Origin: JBBTRN01 sp038065175
GTDB lineage: Bacteria > Patescibacteriota > Doudnabacteria > UBA920
Reading direction: 5' to 3'
DNA: 45,848 nt
NCBI GenBank assembly: GCA_038065175.1
Contig: JBBTRN010000004.1
Location: 1-45,848, forward strand
The notes under the pieces are model-generated. The model was given only the letters and a program-made list of their open reading frames with translations, did no database searches and had not been told where the DNA came from. Below are positions 15,427 to 23,018 of this stretch, one piece after another. Positions within the stretch are counted from its first letter, which is position 1. Each line of letters starts with the position of its first letter. The translations under genes were made by a program, and so were the position numbers.

Positions 15427-16170
15427 TTATTCAAGTAGTGTTAGGGTCCACATTATCGCAATGCCTACGATAAACCACAGCAAATGCCAGGCCGCGGTTT
15501 TTTTGTTGGGTTCTTTGTGGAGTTCAGGCACTAAATCTGACATGGCAATATAAATAAAGCTTGCTGCGGAAATTGCCAAAAGGGGAGTGGGGACTGTCTC
15601 GATATTTTTAAAAATCAGCAAAACTACTATTGCGCCTACAAAGGCGGTGAGCGCGGAAATAAAATTGTAAAAAAGCGCGCGGGATTTAGAAAAGCCGCCG
15701 TGGATTAAAACCGCAAAATGTCCGAGCTCTTCGGGTATCTCGTGGAAAATCACAGCCAGGGTGGTTGCAAGCCCAAGCGTTGTGCTTGTTAAGAAAGCCG
15801 CGGCAATAATTACCCCATCTATTAGGTTATGGAGGCCGTCGCTTACCAGGCTTAAGTAGGTGAAGGAGTGGATGGATTCTTCGTGTTCACTATGTTCGTG
15901 GTGCCAGAGGACAAAGCGCTCTAAAATAAAAAACACTGTAATTCCTCCAAGCAGATACAAACTTGCATTTTCCGGCCAGCCTTGTTCGGCCATTTCCGGC
16001 AGTATGTGGATAAAAACATCTCCGAGTAAAGCGCCGGCAGAGAAGCTAACCAAAGATAATAGCCATCTTTTTAACCTACCCTGGTTTATAGCAAGAGTAA
16101 AAACCCCAACTAAAGAAATTAAGCTAACAACCAGTACGCTAAGCAAAGTATAGATCCAAACATTGGGCAT
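15427..16170 (-). CDS. ZIP-family divalent metal transporter
   Basis: 247 residues and eight hydrophobic segments. FSAGALLGDVFIHILPEMAE (about 44-63) is the early ZIP signature. A histidine-rich loop (WHHEHSEHEESIHS) sits between helices 3 and 4. DGLHNLIDGVIIAAAF (helix 4) and VIFHEIPEELGHFAVLIHGGFS (helix 5) hold the metal-binding HN..D and HEIPEE motifs. It likely imports zinc, iron or manganese. It is divergent from a Fur-family regulator with a palindromic site between them. Confidence 0.93.
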   Translation of the reverse strand: MPNVWIYTLLSVLVVSLISLVGVFTLAINQGRLKRWLLSLVSFSAGALLGDVFIHILPEMAEQGWPENASLYLLGGITVFFILERFVLWHHEHSEHEESIHSFTYLSLVSDGLHNLIDGVIIAAAFLTSTTLGLATTLAVIFHEIPEELGHFAVLIHGGFSKSRALFYNFISALTAFVGAIVVLLIFKNIETVPTPLLAISAASFIYIAMSDLVPELHKEPNKKTAAWHLLWFIVGIAIMWTLTLLE

Positions 16171-16189
16171 AAAAATAATAATTATTGTT

Positions 16190-16208
16190 AATGCAAATAA
16201 CTTGCATT
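16190..16208. promoter_or_regulatory. Candidate Fur/Zur operator
   Basis: Perfect inverted repeat AATGCAA-n5-TTGCATT in the 113-base gap between the ZIP gene and fur. It is placed to control the ZIP promoter on the minus strand and possibly fur itself. A partial copy (AATGCAA then TGCAA) lies at 16764-16782, after fur. Confidence 0.6.
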
Positions 16209-16249
16209 TATTATATATTAACTTTAAGATGTGTCAAGGTGGGGAAATT

Positions 16250-16277
16250 TTGAGTTTTTGTTTAAATATTTTATAAT
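16250..16277 (+). promoter_or_regulatory. fur promoter, leaderless arrangement
   Basis: TTGAGT (16250-16255), a 16-base spacer and TATAAT (16272-16277), which ends six bases before the ATG at 16284. Confidence 0.6.
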
Positions 16278-16283
16278 CCAGGT

Positions 16284-16736
16284 ATGCTTACTATTTGCGT
16301 TATCCACACTGAAAAAATCATCGAGGCTCTCAAAAAAGGAAAATTAAAAATAACGCCAATTAGGTTTAAACTATTGGACGTTTTGGAGCACACAAAAAAG
16401 CCTTTACGGGTCAAAGATATCATCAAGATTGTAAAATCTGACATAGTTACGGTTTATAGGAATTTAGAAAGCTTGATGAAGCTGGGTCTGGTGGGCCAAG
16501 TGTTTTTAGACCAAAAAGAAGCGTATTTTGAGCTTGCGGACAAAAAACACCACCATCACGCGATTTGTGAAAATTGCGGGCGGGTGGAGGACATTCGCGA
16601 CCTTATCCACCATAAACTCAACAAAGCCGCGCTTAAGGCTTCGGGCTTTGCTAATATAAGCAGGCATAGCTTGGAGTTTTTCGGTATTTGCAAACAGTGC
16701 AGTGCAAAATTGAGCAAAAATTCTACTACTATGTAG
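16284..16736 (+). CDS. Fur-family metal-responsive repressor
   Basis: 150 residues. An N-terminal winged helix (LKITPIRFKLLDVLEHTKKPLRVKDI...SDIVTVYRNLESLMKLGLV) leads to the metal-binding dimerisation domain. The regulatory HHHHAICENC stretch (about 89-98) and the structural zinc pairs C-x2-C (CENC and CKQC near the C-terminus) are intact. Family members sense iron, zinc, manganese or peroxide. The divergent ZIP gene suggests control of zinc or another divalent metal uptake, so Zur is the best guess. The last residues are variable. Confidence 0.9.
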   Translation: MLTICVIHTEKIIEALKKGKLKITPIRFKLLDVLEHTKKPLRVKDIIKIVKSDIVTVYRNLESLMKLGLVGQVFLDQKEAYFELADKKHHHHAICENCGRVEDIRDLIHHKLNKAALKASGFANISRHSLEFFGICKQCSAKLSKNSTTM

Positions 16737-16795
16737 TAGTGGAATTTTGATAGTGTTTGAATTAATGCAAATCATGTGCAACAAGAGAATTGAAC

Positions 16796-16850
16796 AAAAT
16801 TTAACTGCTGTCTAATTTTGTCAATTTTATTTAATTTAATTTTGTCAGTT
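16796..16850. repeat. Family F repeat fragment
   Basis: TAATTTTGTCAATTTTATTTAATTTAAT-type words, also found at three ribosomal gene junctions (37764, 41281, 41577). Confidence 0.6.
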
Positions 16851-16871
16851 CATTGAAGGGTGGTGATATAA

Positions 16872-17315
16872 ATGGGTATTACAATAAATTTTTGGGCTGT
16901 TTTGGTTTCTGCTGTGGCTAGTATGGTAATTGGTTCTGTATGGTATGGGCCGATTTTCGGCAAAGTTTTTACCAGGGCTATGGGCATGGACAAGAAGACT
17001 CCGGAAGAAATGGCTGCAATGTCCGCCAGTGGTGGATCTGCCTCTGGAGGAAAAAAAGGTATGGGTTTAACTTATGCCTGGCAGTTTGTGGTAAGCGTGG
17101 TAATGTTTTATGTGTTAGCTTGGCTTGTAGGCGCGCTTGATAGTTTAACATTGGCGGGAGGCATTAAAACAGCACTGTACGTCTGGTTTGGTTTTGTTTT
17201 GCCGGTGAAATTTGGAGATGCTTTGTGGGGCGGTAAAATGGTCTTATTTTGGCTGGGTGCGGGTAATATGCTTTTAACTTTGCTGGCCGCCGGAGCCATT
17301 ATTGGCAGTTGGTGA
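16872..17315 (+). CDS. DUF1761-like small membrane protein
   Basis: 147 residues with four hydrophobic segments. The start MGITINFWAVLVSAVASMVIGSVWYGPIFGKVF (a WY-x-P-x-FGK pattern after helix 1) and the C-terminal GFVLPVKFGDALWGGK are typical of the DUF1761 family, whose function is unknown. The cytoplasmic loop after helix 1 is Met/Ser/Gly-rich. A ribosome site (GGGTGGTGAT) lies eight bases before the ATG. It follows fur, separated by a repeat. Confidence 0.72.
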   Translation: MGITINFWAVLVSAVASMVIGSVWYGPIFGKVFTRAMGMDKKTPEEMAAMSASGGSASGGKKGMGLTYAWQFVVSVVMFYVLAWLVGALDSLTLAGGIKTALYVWFGFVLPVKFGDALWGGKMVLFWLGAGNMLLTLLAAGAIIGSW

Positions 17316-17379
17316 GAAACGGTTTTGGGATAACAAAAAATTTGCTCGAAAGCGTTGATATTGCTAGAATGTATGCACT

Positions 17380-17817
17380 ATGGTTCAACAAGATTTTACC
17401 GTTATCCCCTGTCAAGACAGAATAGAAAAGCCCTGGGGATATGAAATCCATTATACTGCCAAAGATTTTCCCCATACAGGGAAAATTTTATTTGTCCTCG
17501 CCGGGAAAAAACTCTCATTCCAGTATCACGACGAAAAGGAAGAAACAATTTGTTTGTTCAGCGGCAAAGCTTTTATTTGGCTGGAAAACAGCCGGGGCGA
17601 GGTTGAAAAGGTTCCAATGGATTTACAAAAAGGCTATAAAATTTCGCCTTTCCAGAAACACAGGTTAGAGGCATTGGACGACTGTTATTTTTTGGAAAGT
17701 TCCGGCCCTGAAACAGGCACCACTGTAAGATTGGACGATGATTATAAAAGGCCGGATGAAACCGAGGAGTTAAGAAAACAAAAAAATAGGGGCTGGGATG
17801 AGAAAATTAATCCTTAA
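17380..17817 (+). CDS. Cupin-fold protein similar to mannose-6-phosphate isomerase C-terminal domains
   Basis: 145 residues. EKPWGYEIHYTAKDF at the start is the usual opening of type II phosphomannose isomerase/cupin proteins. LSFQYHDEKEETICLFSGKAFIWLEN supplies the first cupin motif with histidine and glutamates, and KGYKISPFQKHRLEALDDCYFLESSGPE the second. A stand-alone cupin could be a sugar-phosphate isomerase or an unassigned sugar-binding enzyme. A promoter TTGCTC-17-TAGAAT ends close to the ATG, so the leader is very short. Confidence 0.72.
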   Translation: MVQQDFTVIPCQDRIEKPWGYEIHYTAKDFPHTGKILFVLAGKKLSFQYHDEKEETICLFSGKAFIWLENSRGEVEKVPMDLQKGYKISPFQKHRLEALDDCYFLESSGPETGTTVRLDDDYKRPDETEELRKQKNRGWDEKINP

Positions 17818-17825
17818 TCATAATT

Positions 17826-18014
17826 ATGACAACGGAAAAAAATACTCACTATGTTTGCGCCGGCACTTGCGGCGGGGTTTCCGACCACGCGCAAAATTGT
17901 GAAGATAAATCCTGTATGTTTTTTGACCAGCCGCTGCATAGGTGCGACTGCACGGACGGAACGCATCGGGCCAACGCGCCTACTGGTTCAATGCCCGCGC
18001 CGGCGTTAAATTGA
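17826..18014 (+). CDS. Small cysteine-rich hypothetical protein
   Basis: 62 residues. Six cysteines lie in a pattern CAGTC...NCEDKSC...HRCDC, with several histidines, suggesting one or two bound metals. The Pro/Ala-rich C-terminus is probably disordered. It starts nine bases after the cupin stop. The TGA stop is the first base-paired codon of an 18-bp hairpin. No assigned function. Confidence 0.6.
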   Translation: MTTEKNTHYVCAGTCGGVSDHAQNCEDKSCMFFDQPLHRCDCTDGTHRANAPTGSMPAPALN

Positions 18015-18063
18015 GGGGCATCCTCTCCGTGCATCATCGCATATTCGGAGAGGATGCCCCTCA
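18012..18063 (+). terminator. Perfect 18-bp hairpin spanning the stop codon
   Basis: Arms TGAGGGGCATCCTCTCCG and its exact complement enclose a 16-base loop. The stop of the upstream gene lies in the left arm. There is no T-run, so it may be a repeat or an mRNA end-protecting hairpin rather than a true terminator. Confidence 0.6.
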
Positions 18064-18074
18064 TAGCGGCCACA

Positions 18075-19100
18075 ATGATTACCAGAGCCAAGACAATCGT
18101 AATCGTCTTAGCGGTTTTGGCGGCCGCAGTTTTTTTGTTTTTAAAATTTGGCTCCAGCGCGCAAATAAATAATTCAGGAAATGAAGAGCCGCGGCAAACT
18201 TTTTACGAAGCTATAAACGGAAATGTCATGGCTGAAAAATCGTGGGAAAACAGGCCTTTAGCCGTTATGGTCGAGAACCACCCGGATGCCAGGCCGCAGT
18301 CGGGTTTAAGCCTGGCCGATATTGTTTACGAAACTTTGGCTGAAGGGGGGATTACGAGGTTTTTAGCGATTTATCAATCGCGCGATGCCGGGCAAATTGG
18401 CCCCGTGCGAAGCGCGCGCGAGTACTTTGCCCAAATAGCCGACGAATGGGGCGCGCTCTACGCGCATGTGGGCGGCAGCAACGAAGTTATTGCGCAGATA
18501 AAAAAAGGCGAATATAAAAATTTAGCGGATGCCAACGAGTATGTTAATTTTGATTTTTTCCCGCGGCGGAAAGACAAGCTTGAGCCGCACCATATTTTTA
18601 CTTCCACTGATGATTTGCGCAGGTTGATGGCATTCCATCAGTTTTCCAATACGGCTTCATTCAGTCCTTGGGTATTTAAAGACGACCAGCCTGCTACAAC
18701 ATCCGTAGTTTCGAAAGTAAACTTTGATTTTTCAAGGCCAGGATATGAAGTCGGTTGGGAATATGATCCATCGGATAATGCTTATAGGCGGTTCCAATAT
18801 TTTTTGCCCCACATCGACGAATTAACAAACCGGCAAATTACCGCTAAAACCGTTGTCATCCAGATTGTCGGGGTTACGCCGGTGCCGGGCAATCCCCTTT
18901 TATCCGTGGATATGGATTTAGATACCGGGGGCCGCGCTATTGTCTTTCAAGACGGGATATTCATTGATGCCGCTTGGAAGAAAGAAAAAGGCCGCACAAG
19001 GTTTTTTGATTTATTAAATTCTGAAATTAAATTCAACCGCGGGGCAATGTGGATAGAGCTTGTGCCGAAAGATAAGGAAGCGAAGATTATTTGGCAGTAG
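18075..19100 (+). CDS. DUF3048 (YerB-like) membrane-anchored protein
   Basis: 341 residues from ATG 18075. An ATG at 18054 lies inside the right arm of a hairpin and is less likely. An N-terminal anchor (TIVIVLAVLAAAVFLFLKF) leads to an extracellular domain. RPLAVMVENHPDARPQSGLSLADIVYETLAEGGITRF (about 59-95), QIGPVRSAREYF, and a late GGRAIVFQDG / FNRGAMWIELVP are the DUF3048 landmarks. Family members are secreted or lipoproteins of unknown function in Firmicutes and CPR. Confidence 0.85.
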   Translation: MITRAKTIVIVLAVLAAAVFLFLKFGSSAQINNSGNEEPRQTFYEAINGNVMAEKSWENRPLAVMVENHPDARPQSGLSLADIVYETLAEGGITRFLAIYQSRDAGQIGPVRSAREYFAQIADEWGALYAHVGGSNEVIAQIKKGEYKNLADANEYVNFDFFPRRKDKLEPHHIFTSTDDLRRLMAFHQFSNTASFSPWVFKDDQPATTSVVSKVNFDFSRPGYEVGWEYDPSDNAYRRFQYFLPHIDELTNRQITAKTVVIQIVGVTPVPGNPLLSVDMDLDTGGRAIVFQDGIFIDAAWKKEKGRTRFFDLLNSEIKFNRGAMWIELVPKDKEAKIIWQ

Positions 19101-19124
19101 ATTCCCGGCTGTGGATAAACAATT

Positions 19125-19152
19125 TTGGTTTTTTTAATTTTCCCTCTATAAT
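19125..19152 (+). promoter_or_regulatory. Putative promoter of the NPF-repeat small protein
   Basis: TTGGTT (19125-19130), a 16-base spacer and TATAAT (19147-19152), about 20 bases before the ATG at 19173. Confidence 0.5.
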
Positions 19153-19172
19153 ACTCTCAAAATCCCTCTGAA

Positions 19173-19448
19173 ATGAAATTAAAAGTAATAGTTATTGCAG
19201 TTATTGCAATCCTTGTGATAATAGGGCTGGTTTTGTTTATGCGAAATGACAAAGGCGTAAACGCTCCTGATGCATCTAAACAAACACAACAGGGGCAGGA
19301 TGCGACAGAACCTCAAGAGGAAGGTTTGGGTGCGCAAATTTACCAACAGACGCAAAATCCGGCAAAAGAAGCGGTGCCGGAAACAAACCCGATAAAGTCT
19401 GTAAAGACAAACCCTTTTAAGGATGAATATACCAATCCTTTTGAATAA
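19173..19448 (+). CDS. Small membrane-anchored hypothetical protein
   Basis: 91 residues. One N-terminal transmembrane segment (VIVIAVIAILVIIGLVLFM) precedes a hydrophilic Gln/Glu/Pro-rich tail. The tail ends in a repeated NPIK/NPFK...NPFE pattern (last 20 residues), which may be a docking motif. It is probably outside the membrane. A near-consensus promoter lies just upstream. It precedes the secreted cysteine-repeat protein and may share its function. Confidence 0.6.
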   Translation: MKLKVIVIAVIAILVIIGLVLFMRNDKGVNAPDASKQTQQGQDATEPQEEGLGAQIYQQTQNPAKEAVPETNPIKSVKTNPFKDEYTNPFE

Positions 19449-19525
19449 AATATTCCGATTTACAGATTGAACTGATTTACAGATACCTACAGATGCAAAA
19501 ATCAAATGTTGGTAATAATATCTGG

Positions 19526-21232
19526 ATGATGAAAAATCTTTTAAAAATTTTACTGCTCACGACGCTATTTTTATCCATTTTTTTAATTGCCCAGGCGCAA
19601 GGCGAATCCCTGCGGGGTGAAAGTTTCAGCTACCCCATTTCTGAATTGGGCAATTGCGGGAGCAAAACCGAGTGTAAAGCTTACTGCGCGGAAGAAGCGA
19701 ATTTTGAAGCTTGCGCGGATTTCGCAGAAAGGCATAATTTACTTCCGAAAGAAGCAAGGGTTAAGCGCGAAGTTTTAAAAGATGTTCTGAAAAATAAAGG
19801 TCCGGGCGGCTGTGAGGACAAGAAGTCTTGCGAGACATATTGCAGAATAGAAGCGCATCAGGAAGAATGTTTAGCTTTTGCTGAAAAACACGGCTTGATT
19901 AATAAGACAGAATTGGAGCAGGCCAAAAAGTTTTTGCCCTTAATGAAGCGGGGCGAAACTCCGGGCGGCTGTCAGAGTAAAGAGGCTTGTGAAAACTATT
20001 GCCACCTGCCTGAAAATATGGAAGTTTGTTTGGATTTTGCTAAACAGCATAATTTAATTCCTCCTGAAGAGCTTGAGAGGGTAAATAAGTTTTTGCCACT
20101 AATGAAGCGGGGCGAAACTCCGGGCGGCTGTAAAAGCAAAGAGGCTTGCGAAACATACTGTTCGCAAGAAGGTAAACATACCGAATGCATAGATTTTGCT
20201 TTAAAAATAGGCGTAATGTCGCCAGAAGAAGCCCAAAGGGCAAAAAAAACAGGCGGTCGGGGCCCAGGCGGCTGTAAGGGGAAATTAGAATGCGAAACTT
20301 TTTGCAACAATCCCGAAAACCAGGAGACCTGTTTTCAGTTTGCCAAAGAGCATGGGCTTATCGAAGAAGGTGAAATTGAAAAGATGAAGGAAGGCATGGG
20401 TCAAATGCGCATGGGTTTGCAAAACGCGCCGGAAGAGGTGAAGGAATGTTTAAGGCAAAATGTTGATGCCGGGACTTTAGCCAACATCGAAAGCGGCGAG
20501 TTTACGCCCACGCCTGGGGTCGGCCAAAGCATCCGCGATTGTTTTGAAAAATTCCGTCCGCAAATTCAGGAGCACCGAGGGCGGCAATTTAAAGCAAGTC
20601 CGGAAGTGGAAGAGTGTTTGAAATCAACAGTAGGGACAGAGGTGTTGGAAAAAGTCAAAAATGGCGAAGCGCCCCCCCTTCCCGAGTTAGGCGAAAAAAT
20701 GCGTTCCTGTTTTGAGCAGTTCGGTAGGCCACAAGGAGCGGAAGGCGAGGGAGGCGACCAGGGAGAAAATCATGGATTTGACCCGGCAAGATTTAATGCC
20801 CCCGAACCTGTTAAACAGTGCGTATTGGAAAAATTGAGCGGACAGGAAGACTTAAACGAAGAAAAAATGAGGCCAATTATTGAAGAATGTTTCCGCGCCG
20901 AGCGGGAGCAACAACAGCAACAACAGGAATCATACAAGCCATTACCGCCGGAAATGCTGGGCCAGCCAATAAACGATCAGAGCCAGTATCAGCAATACCA
21001 ACCGCCTTCTGACGGCCAGTACCCTAAGCAGGATTTTGGCGCTGCTCCGCCGCCAGTTTATGACTCAAGCATAATGGAAAATTGTAAAAAGCAAGTTTTG
21101 GGCGACCCGCCGCAGTTTTTTGAAGGCGCGCGGGAAAAAATTGAAGCTTGCGTAAAAGCGGCAAGCGGGCAGGTGCGGGGTATCAGCACCAGCCGTTTGC
21201 CAGGGTTTATACGGTGGCTACTTGGGCGGTAA
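19526..21232 (+). CDS. Secreted cysteine-repeat protein with two repeat types
   Basis: A signal peptide (MKNLLKILLLTTLFLSIFLIAQAQ) is followed by five repeats of about 32 residues. Each has four cysteines in a GGC-x5-C-x3-C-x8-C-x2-FA pattern, for example GGCKSKEACETYCSQEGK. The C-terminal half has four longer modules, each with a conserved first cysteine (EEVKECL) and last cysteine (IRDCF) about 30-35 residues apart. These are separated by Gln/Pro-rich linkers, including a QQQQQQ run. It is probably a disulfide-stabilised extracellular or surface protein. No named family known to me. An upstream ATG at 19493 would disrupt the signal peptide; ATG 19526 or 19529 is preferred. Confidence 0.75.
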   Translation: MMKNLLKILLLTTLFLSIFLIAQAQGESLRGESFSYPISELGNCGSKTECKAYCAEEANFEACADFAERHNLLPKEARVKREVLKDVLKNKGPGGCEDKKSCETYCRIEAHQEECLAFAEKHGLINKTELEQAKKFLPLMKRGETPGGCQSKEACENYCHLPENMEVCLDFAKQHNLIPPEELERVNKFLPLMKRGETPGGCKSKEACETYCSQEGKHTECIDFALKIGVMSPEEAQRAKKTGGRGPGGCKGKLECETFCNNPENQETCFQFAKEHGLIEEGEIEKMKEGMGQMRMGLQNAPEEVKECLRQNVDAGTLANIESGEFTPTPGVGQSIRDCFEKFRPQIQEHRGRQFKASPEVEECLKSTVGTEVLEKVKNGEAPPLPELGEKMRSCFEQFGRPQGAEGEGGDQGENHGFDPARFNAPEPVKQCVLEKLSGQEDLNEEKMRPIIEECFRAEREQQQQQQESYKPLPPEMLGQPINDQSQYQQYQPPSDGQYPKQDFGAAPPPVYDSSIMENCKKQVLGDPPQFFEGAREKIEACVKAASGQVRGISTSRLPGFIRWLLGR

Positions 21233-21285
21233 GGGCGATTGGGGCTTGGACTTTGTTTGGAATAGGAAAGATAGGACTAATAAGA

Positions 21286-21320
21286 CTGATAAAAAACCCG
21301 CGGTTAGCGGGTTTTTGCCT
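21286..21320. terminator. Bidirectional terminator overlapping the rpmB stop
   Basis: AAAAACCCGCGGTTAGCGGGTTTTTG works for plus-strand transcripts from the cysteine-repeat gene and for rpmB on the minus strand, whose stop codon is in the stem-loop. Confidence 0.75.
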
Positions 21321-21477
21321 TGGTTCTTATACAACGGGTGCAGGCTTTTACTCGGTTGCCGTTAAAAACCGAGTATTGCAAATTCGGCAAAAGCCTTACT
21401 ATAGAAGGCCTCATGGAGTGGGAGCGTTTGATGGTGCGGCTGTAGGTTTTGCCGCAAATGGCGCACATGCGGGGCAT
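21304..21477 (-). CDS. rpmB: Large ribosomal subunit protein bL28
   Basis: 57 residues, shorter than the usual small-gene cut-off, so easily missed. The sequence opens MPRMCAICGKTYSR, then SHSMRPSIVRLLPNLQ, and ends VKACTRCIRTKAKTR. The C-x2-C pairs at residues 5/8 and 46/49 form the zinc ribbon of L28, and SHS...LPNLQ is the family signature. It binds 23S rRNA near the E site. It is a single gene on the minus strand between the cysteine-repeat gene and the M50 protease. An internal ATG at residue 4 is an alternative start. Confidence 0.87.
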   Translation of the reverse strand: MPRMCAICGKTYSRTIKRSHSMRPSIVRLLPNLQYSVFNGNRVKACTRCIRTKAKTR

Positions 21478-21576
21478 GGGAAAAGTATTTTGTATTAAGT
21501 ATTAAGTATTAAGTATTATGTATGCGAACAACTTTGATAGATTATCATAACTTGGTATAATTGGCAAGAGAGGAAG

Positions 21577-21668
21577 CGTAAAAGCTAAAAGCGCAAAGCG
21601 TAAAATTACAGTGCAAAAATTTTAAATTTTAAGCTGTTATTTTTCATTTTTCGTTTTACATTTTACGC
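21577..21668. repeat. Family K palindrome
   Basis: GCGTAAAAGCTAAAAGCGCA ... TCATTTTTCGTTTTACATTT: arms of repeated CGTAAAA/TTTTACG words directly before the M50 protease start. Its relative is at 11166-11262. Confidence 0.75.
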
Positions 21669-21676
21669 TATTGTTT

Positions 21677-22285
21677 ATGGGCATTCTAATTACACTCATC
21701 ATTTTAATCTTCTCCGCCATAGTCCACGAGGTGGCGCACGGGCTTATGGCGGAAAAACTAGGGGATTCAACCGCGCGGGACGAAGGCAGGATTACTTTAA
21801 ACCCAATCCCCCACATTGATCCGTTTGGTTCTATTGCCCTGCCCTTGCTTTTACTGGCAGTGGGTTCGCCAATAGTTTTTGGCGCGGCCAGGCCGGTACC
21901 TGTGAATTTTGGAAATTTGCGAAATCCTAAATCCGGCATGGCCTTAGTAAGTTTAGCCGGGCCTGTGAGTAATTTTTTATTGGCGATTTTGTTTGTCATC
22001 CCCATCAAATTAGGCATTGCGAGTTTTGTGGCGCATCCGATTTTAATACAAGCCATATTAATCAATTTGGTGTTAGGAACATTTAACCTAATTCCCATTC
22101 CGCCCATGGACGGCAGTAAAATTTTGGCTTCTTTAGGCTCGGATGAATGGATGTATAAAATTTTATCTTACGAACGATATGGTTTTATGCTGGTTTTGAT
22201 TTTTTTAATGATGGGAATTTTAGACAGAATATTGTTGCCGGTGATTGCTGTGTTCGGTAGGATTTTCGGGATTCCGTTTTTTTAA
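21677..22285 (+). CDS. Site-2 protease-like M50 family membrane metallopeptidase
   Basis: 202 residues from ATG 21677; a TTG at 21671 is a weaker alternative. The zinc-binding HEVAH motif lies in the first helix (FSAIVHEVAHGLMAEKLGD), and the third ligand is expected in FNLIPIPPMDGSKIL (about 141-155), as in the rhomboid-independent intramembrane M50 clade. About five hydrophobic segments. It cleaves membrane-embedded substrates, typically in regulated proteolysis; no PDZ domain is present. Substrate unknown. Confidence 0.9.
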   Translation: MGILITLIILIFSAIVHEVAHGLMAEKLGDSTARDEGRITLNPIPHIDPFGSIALPLLLLAVGSPIVFGAARPVPVNFGNLRNPKSGMALVSLAGPVSNFLLAILFVIPIKLGIASFVAHPILIQAILINLVLGTFNLIPIPPMDGSKILASLGSDEWMYKILSYERYGFMLVLIFLMMGILDRILLPVIAVFGRIFGIPFF

Positions 22286-22304
22286 TTGCTATATGGACAG
22301 TCAA

Positions 22305-22383
22305 TCCTTTTGCATCAGTGTACCATTCGACAGGCTCATGGTGGTGAGCGCAGTCGAACCACTAGTACGCTAGTGCAAAAGGA
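22305..22383. repeat. Composite nested palindrome
   Basis: Outer arms TCCTTTTGCATCAGTGTAC/CTAGTACGCTAGTGCAAAAG surround the inner palindrome CATTCGACAGGCTCATGG/TGGTGAGCGCAGTCGAACC. The outer part without an inner element is seen at 32731-32756. Confidence 0.82.
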
Positions 22384-22398
22384 CTCGAATAAAAAATT

Positions 22399-22445
22399 GA
22401 AGCGCCGGAACCTGCTCGCGCGATGCGAGAGGCTCCGGCGCTTGG
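22399..22445 (-). terminator. Terminator of the minus-strand small gene
   Basis: Stem AAGCGCCGGA.../...TCCGGCGCTT; read on the minus strand it is followed by TTCAATTTTTTATT. The inner loop holds a second CTCGCA/TGCGAG stem. Confidence 0.75.
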
Positions 22446-22486
22446 ATGTTGGCTGGCCGAGACCTTCGTCGGGATTGTCGTGTCGA

Positions 22487-22711
22487 CTACATTGGCATTT
22501 CGACGATGTAGCTGTAATTCTCGGACCATTTAAAAGGATCCAAGGTCGCCGGCGCAATGACCTGTAGAGTTGCGACATCGCCCTCGATTGTCGCAACACG
22601 AAACCATTTCCCGTGAATGGAAACGCTTTCGTCCGGGCGGAGTGCACCGTTGACATGTTCTTGCGGGATCCGCAAGAAGAGATTTGTTCCTGCTTCAATG
22701 AGCACCTTCAT
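22487..22711 (-). CDS. Small hypothetical protein with strong RBS (island 1)
   Basis: 74 residues, opening MKVLIEAGTNLFLRIPQEHV. It alternates beta-type hydrophobics and looks like a small all-beta domain (SVSIHGKWFRVATIEGDVATLQV). AAAGGAGGT eight bases before the ATG is a textbook Shine-Dalgarno. It has its own promoter with a (CT)n tract, and its own terminator. It is more GC-rich than its neighbours and lies antisense just upstream of rpsL. No family recognised. Confidence 0.6.
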   Translation of the reverse strand: MKVLIEAGTNLFLRIPQEHVNGALRPDESVSIHGKWFRVATIEGDVATLQVIAPATLDPFKWSENYSYIVEMPM

Positions 22712-22744
22712 AATCTGACCTCCTTTAAATTCAGGCGCTAGTGA

Positions 22745-22777
22745 AAAATATCAGAGAGAGAGAGAGAGTTTTGTAAA
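22745..22777 (-). promoter_or_regulatory. Promoter with (CT)n spacer (island 1)
   Basis: On the minus strand, TTTACA (22772-22777), then a spacer of about 21 bases made mostly of CT dinucleotides, then TATTTT (22745-22750). Comparable loci at 24568-24594 and 27611-27641 have different spacer lengths. Confidence 0.55.
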
Positions 22778-22829
22778 GGTCCAGGATGCAACATGGAGCA
22801 TAAAACATGCAACATAAAAGGACTTGGAC

Positions 22830-22858
22830 TTGACGGGAAAAGGCTGTCCGATTATAAT
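22830..22858 (+). promoter_or_regulatory. Promoter of rpsL-rpsG-fusA
   Basis: TTGACG (22830-22835), a 17-base spacer and TATAAT (22853-22858), a near-perfect sigma-70 type promoter giving a leader of about 225 bases before rpsL. Confidence 0.85.
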
Positions 22859-22864
22859 ATCATC

Positions 22865-23018
22865 ACAATCTAATGAAACCTCCCTTTTGAAAGGGAAATT
22901 ACATTGTAGTTTAGTCGATTTAACGGGGAAGTTAATCCCACGGTTTCGGGATAGTACCCGCTAAACGAAGTAGCAAAAAGCCTGGAGTTTTTGCGAAGGG
23001 TTTTTTTGTTGAAAAATT
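22865..23018 (+). promoter_or_regulatory. Structured rpsL leader with attenuator-like hairpin
   Basis: The leader holds CTCCCTTTTGAAAGGGA (about 22889-22905), then a block with GGGAAGTTAATCCC, then GCAAAAA...TTTTTGC followed by GAAGGGTTTTTTT (22974-23011). The last looks like an intrinsic terminator, so transcription of the ribosomal genes may be attenuated. No gene is seen in this gap on the plus strand. Confidence 0.5.

Noticed and set aside
21148..21498. Plus-strand 116-codon frame after the cysteine-repeat gene
   Set aside because: It overlaps the end of that gene, a terminator and rpmB on the other strand; it is a shadow frame.
22751..22768. (GA)n tract as a sequencing artefact
   Set aside because: Similar tracts occur at the same place relative to three separate genes, flanked by promoter-like boxes, so an artefact is unlikely.
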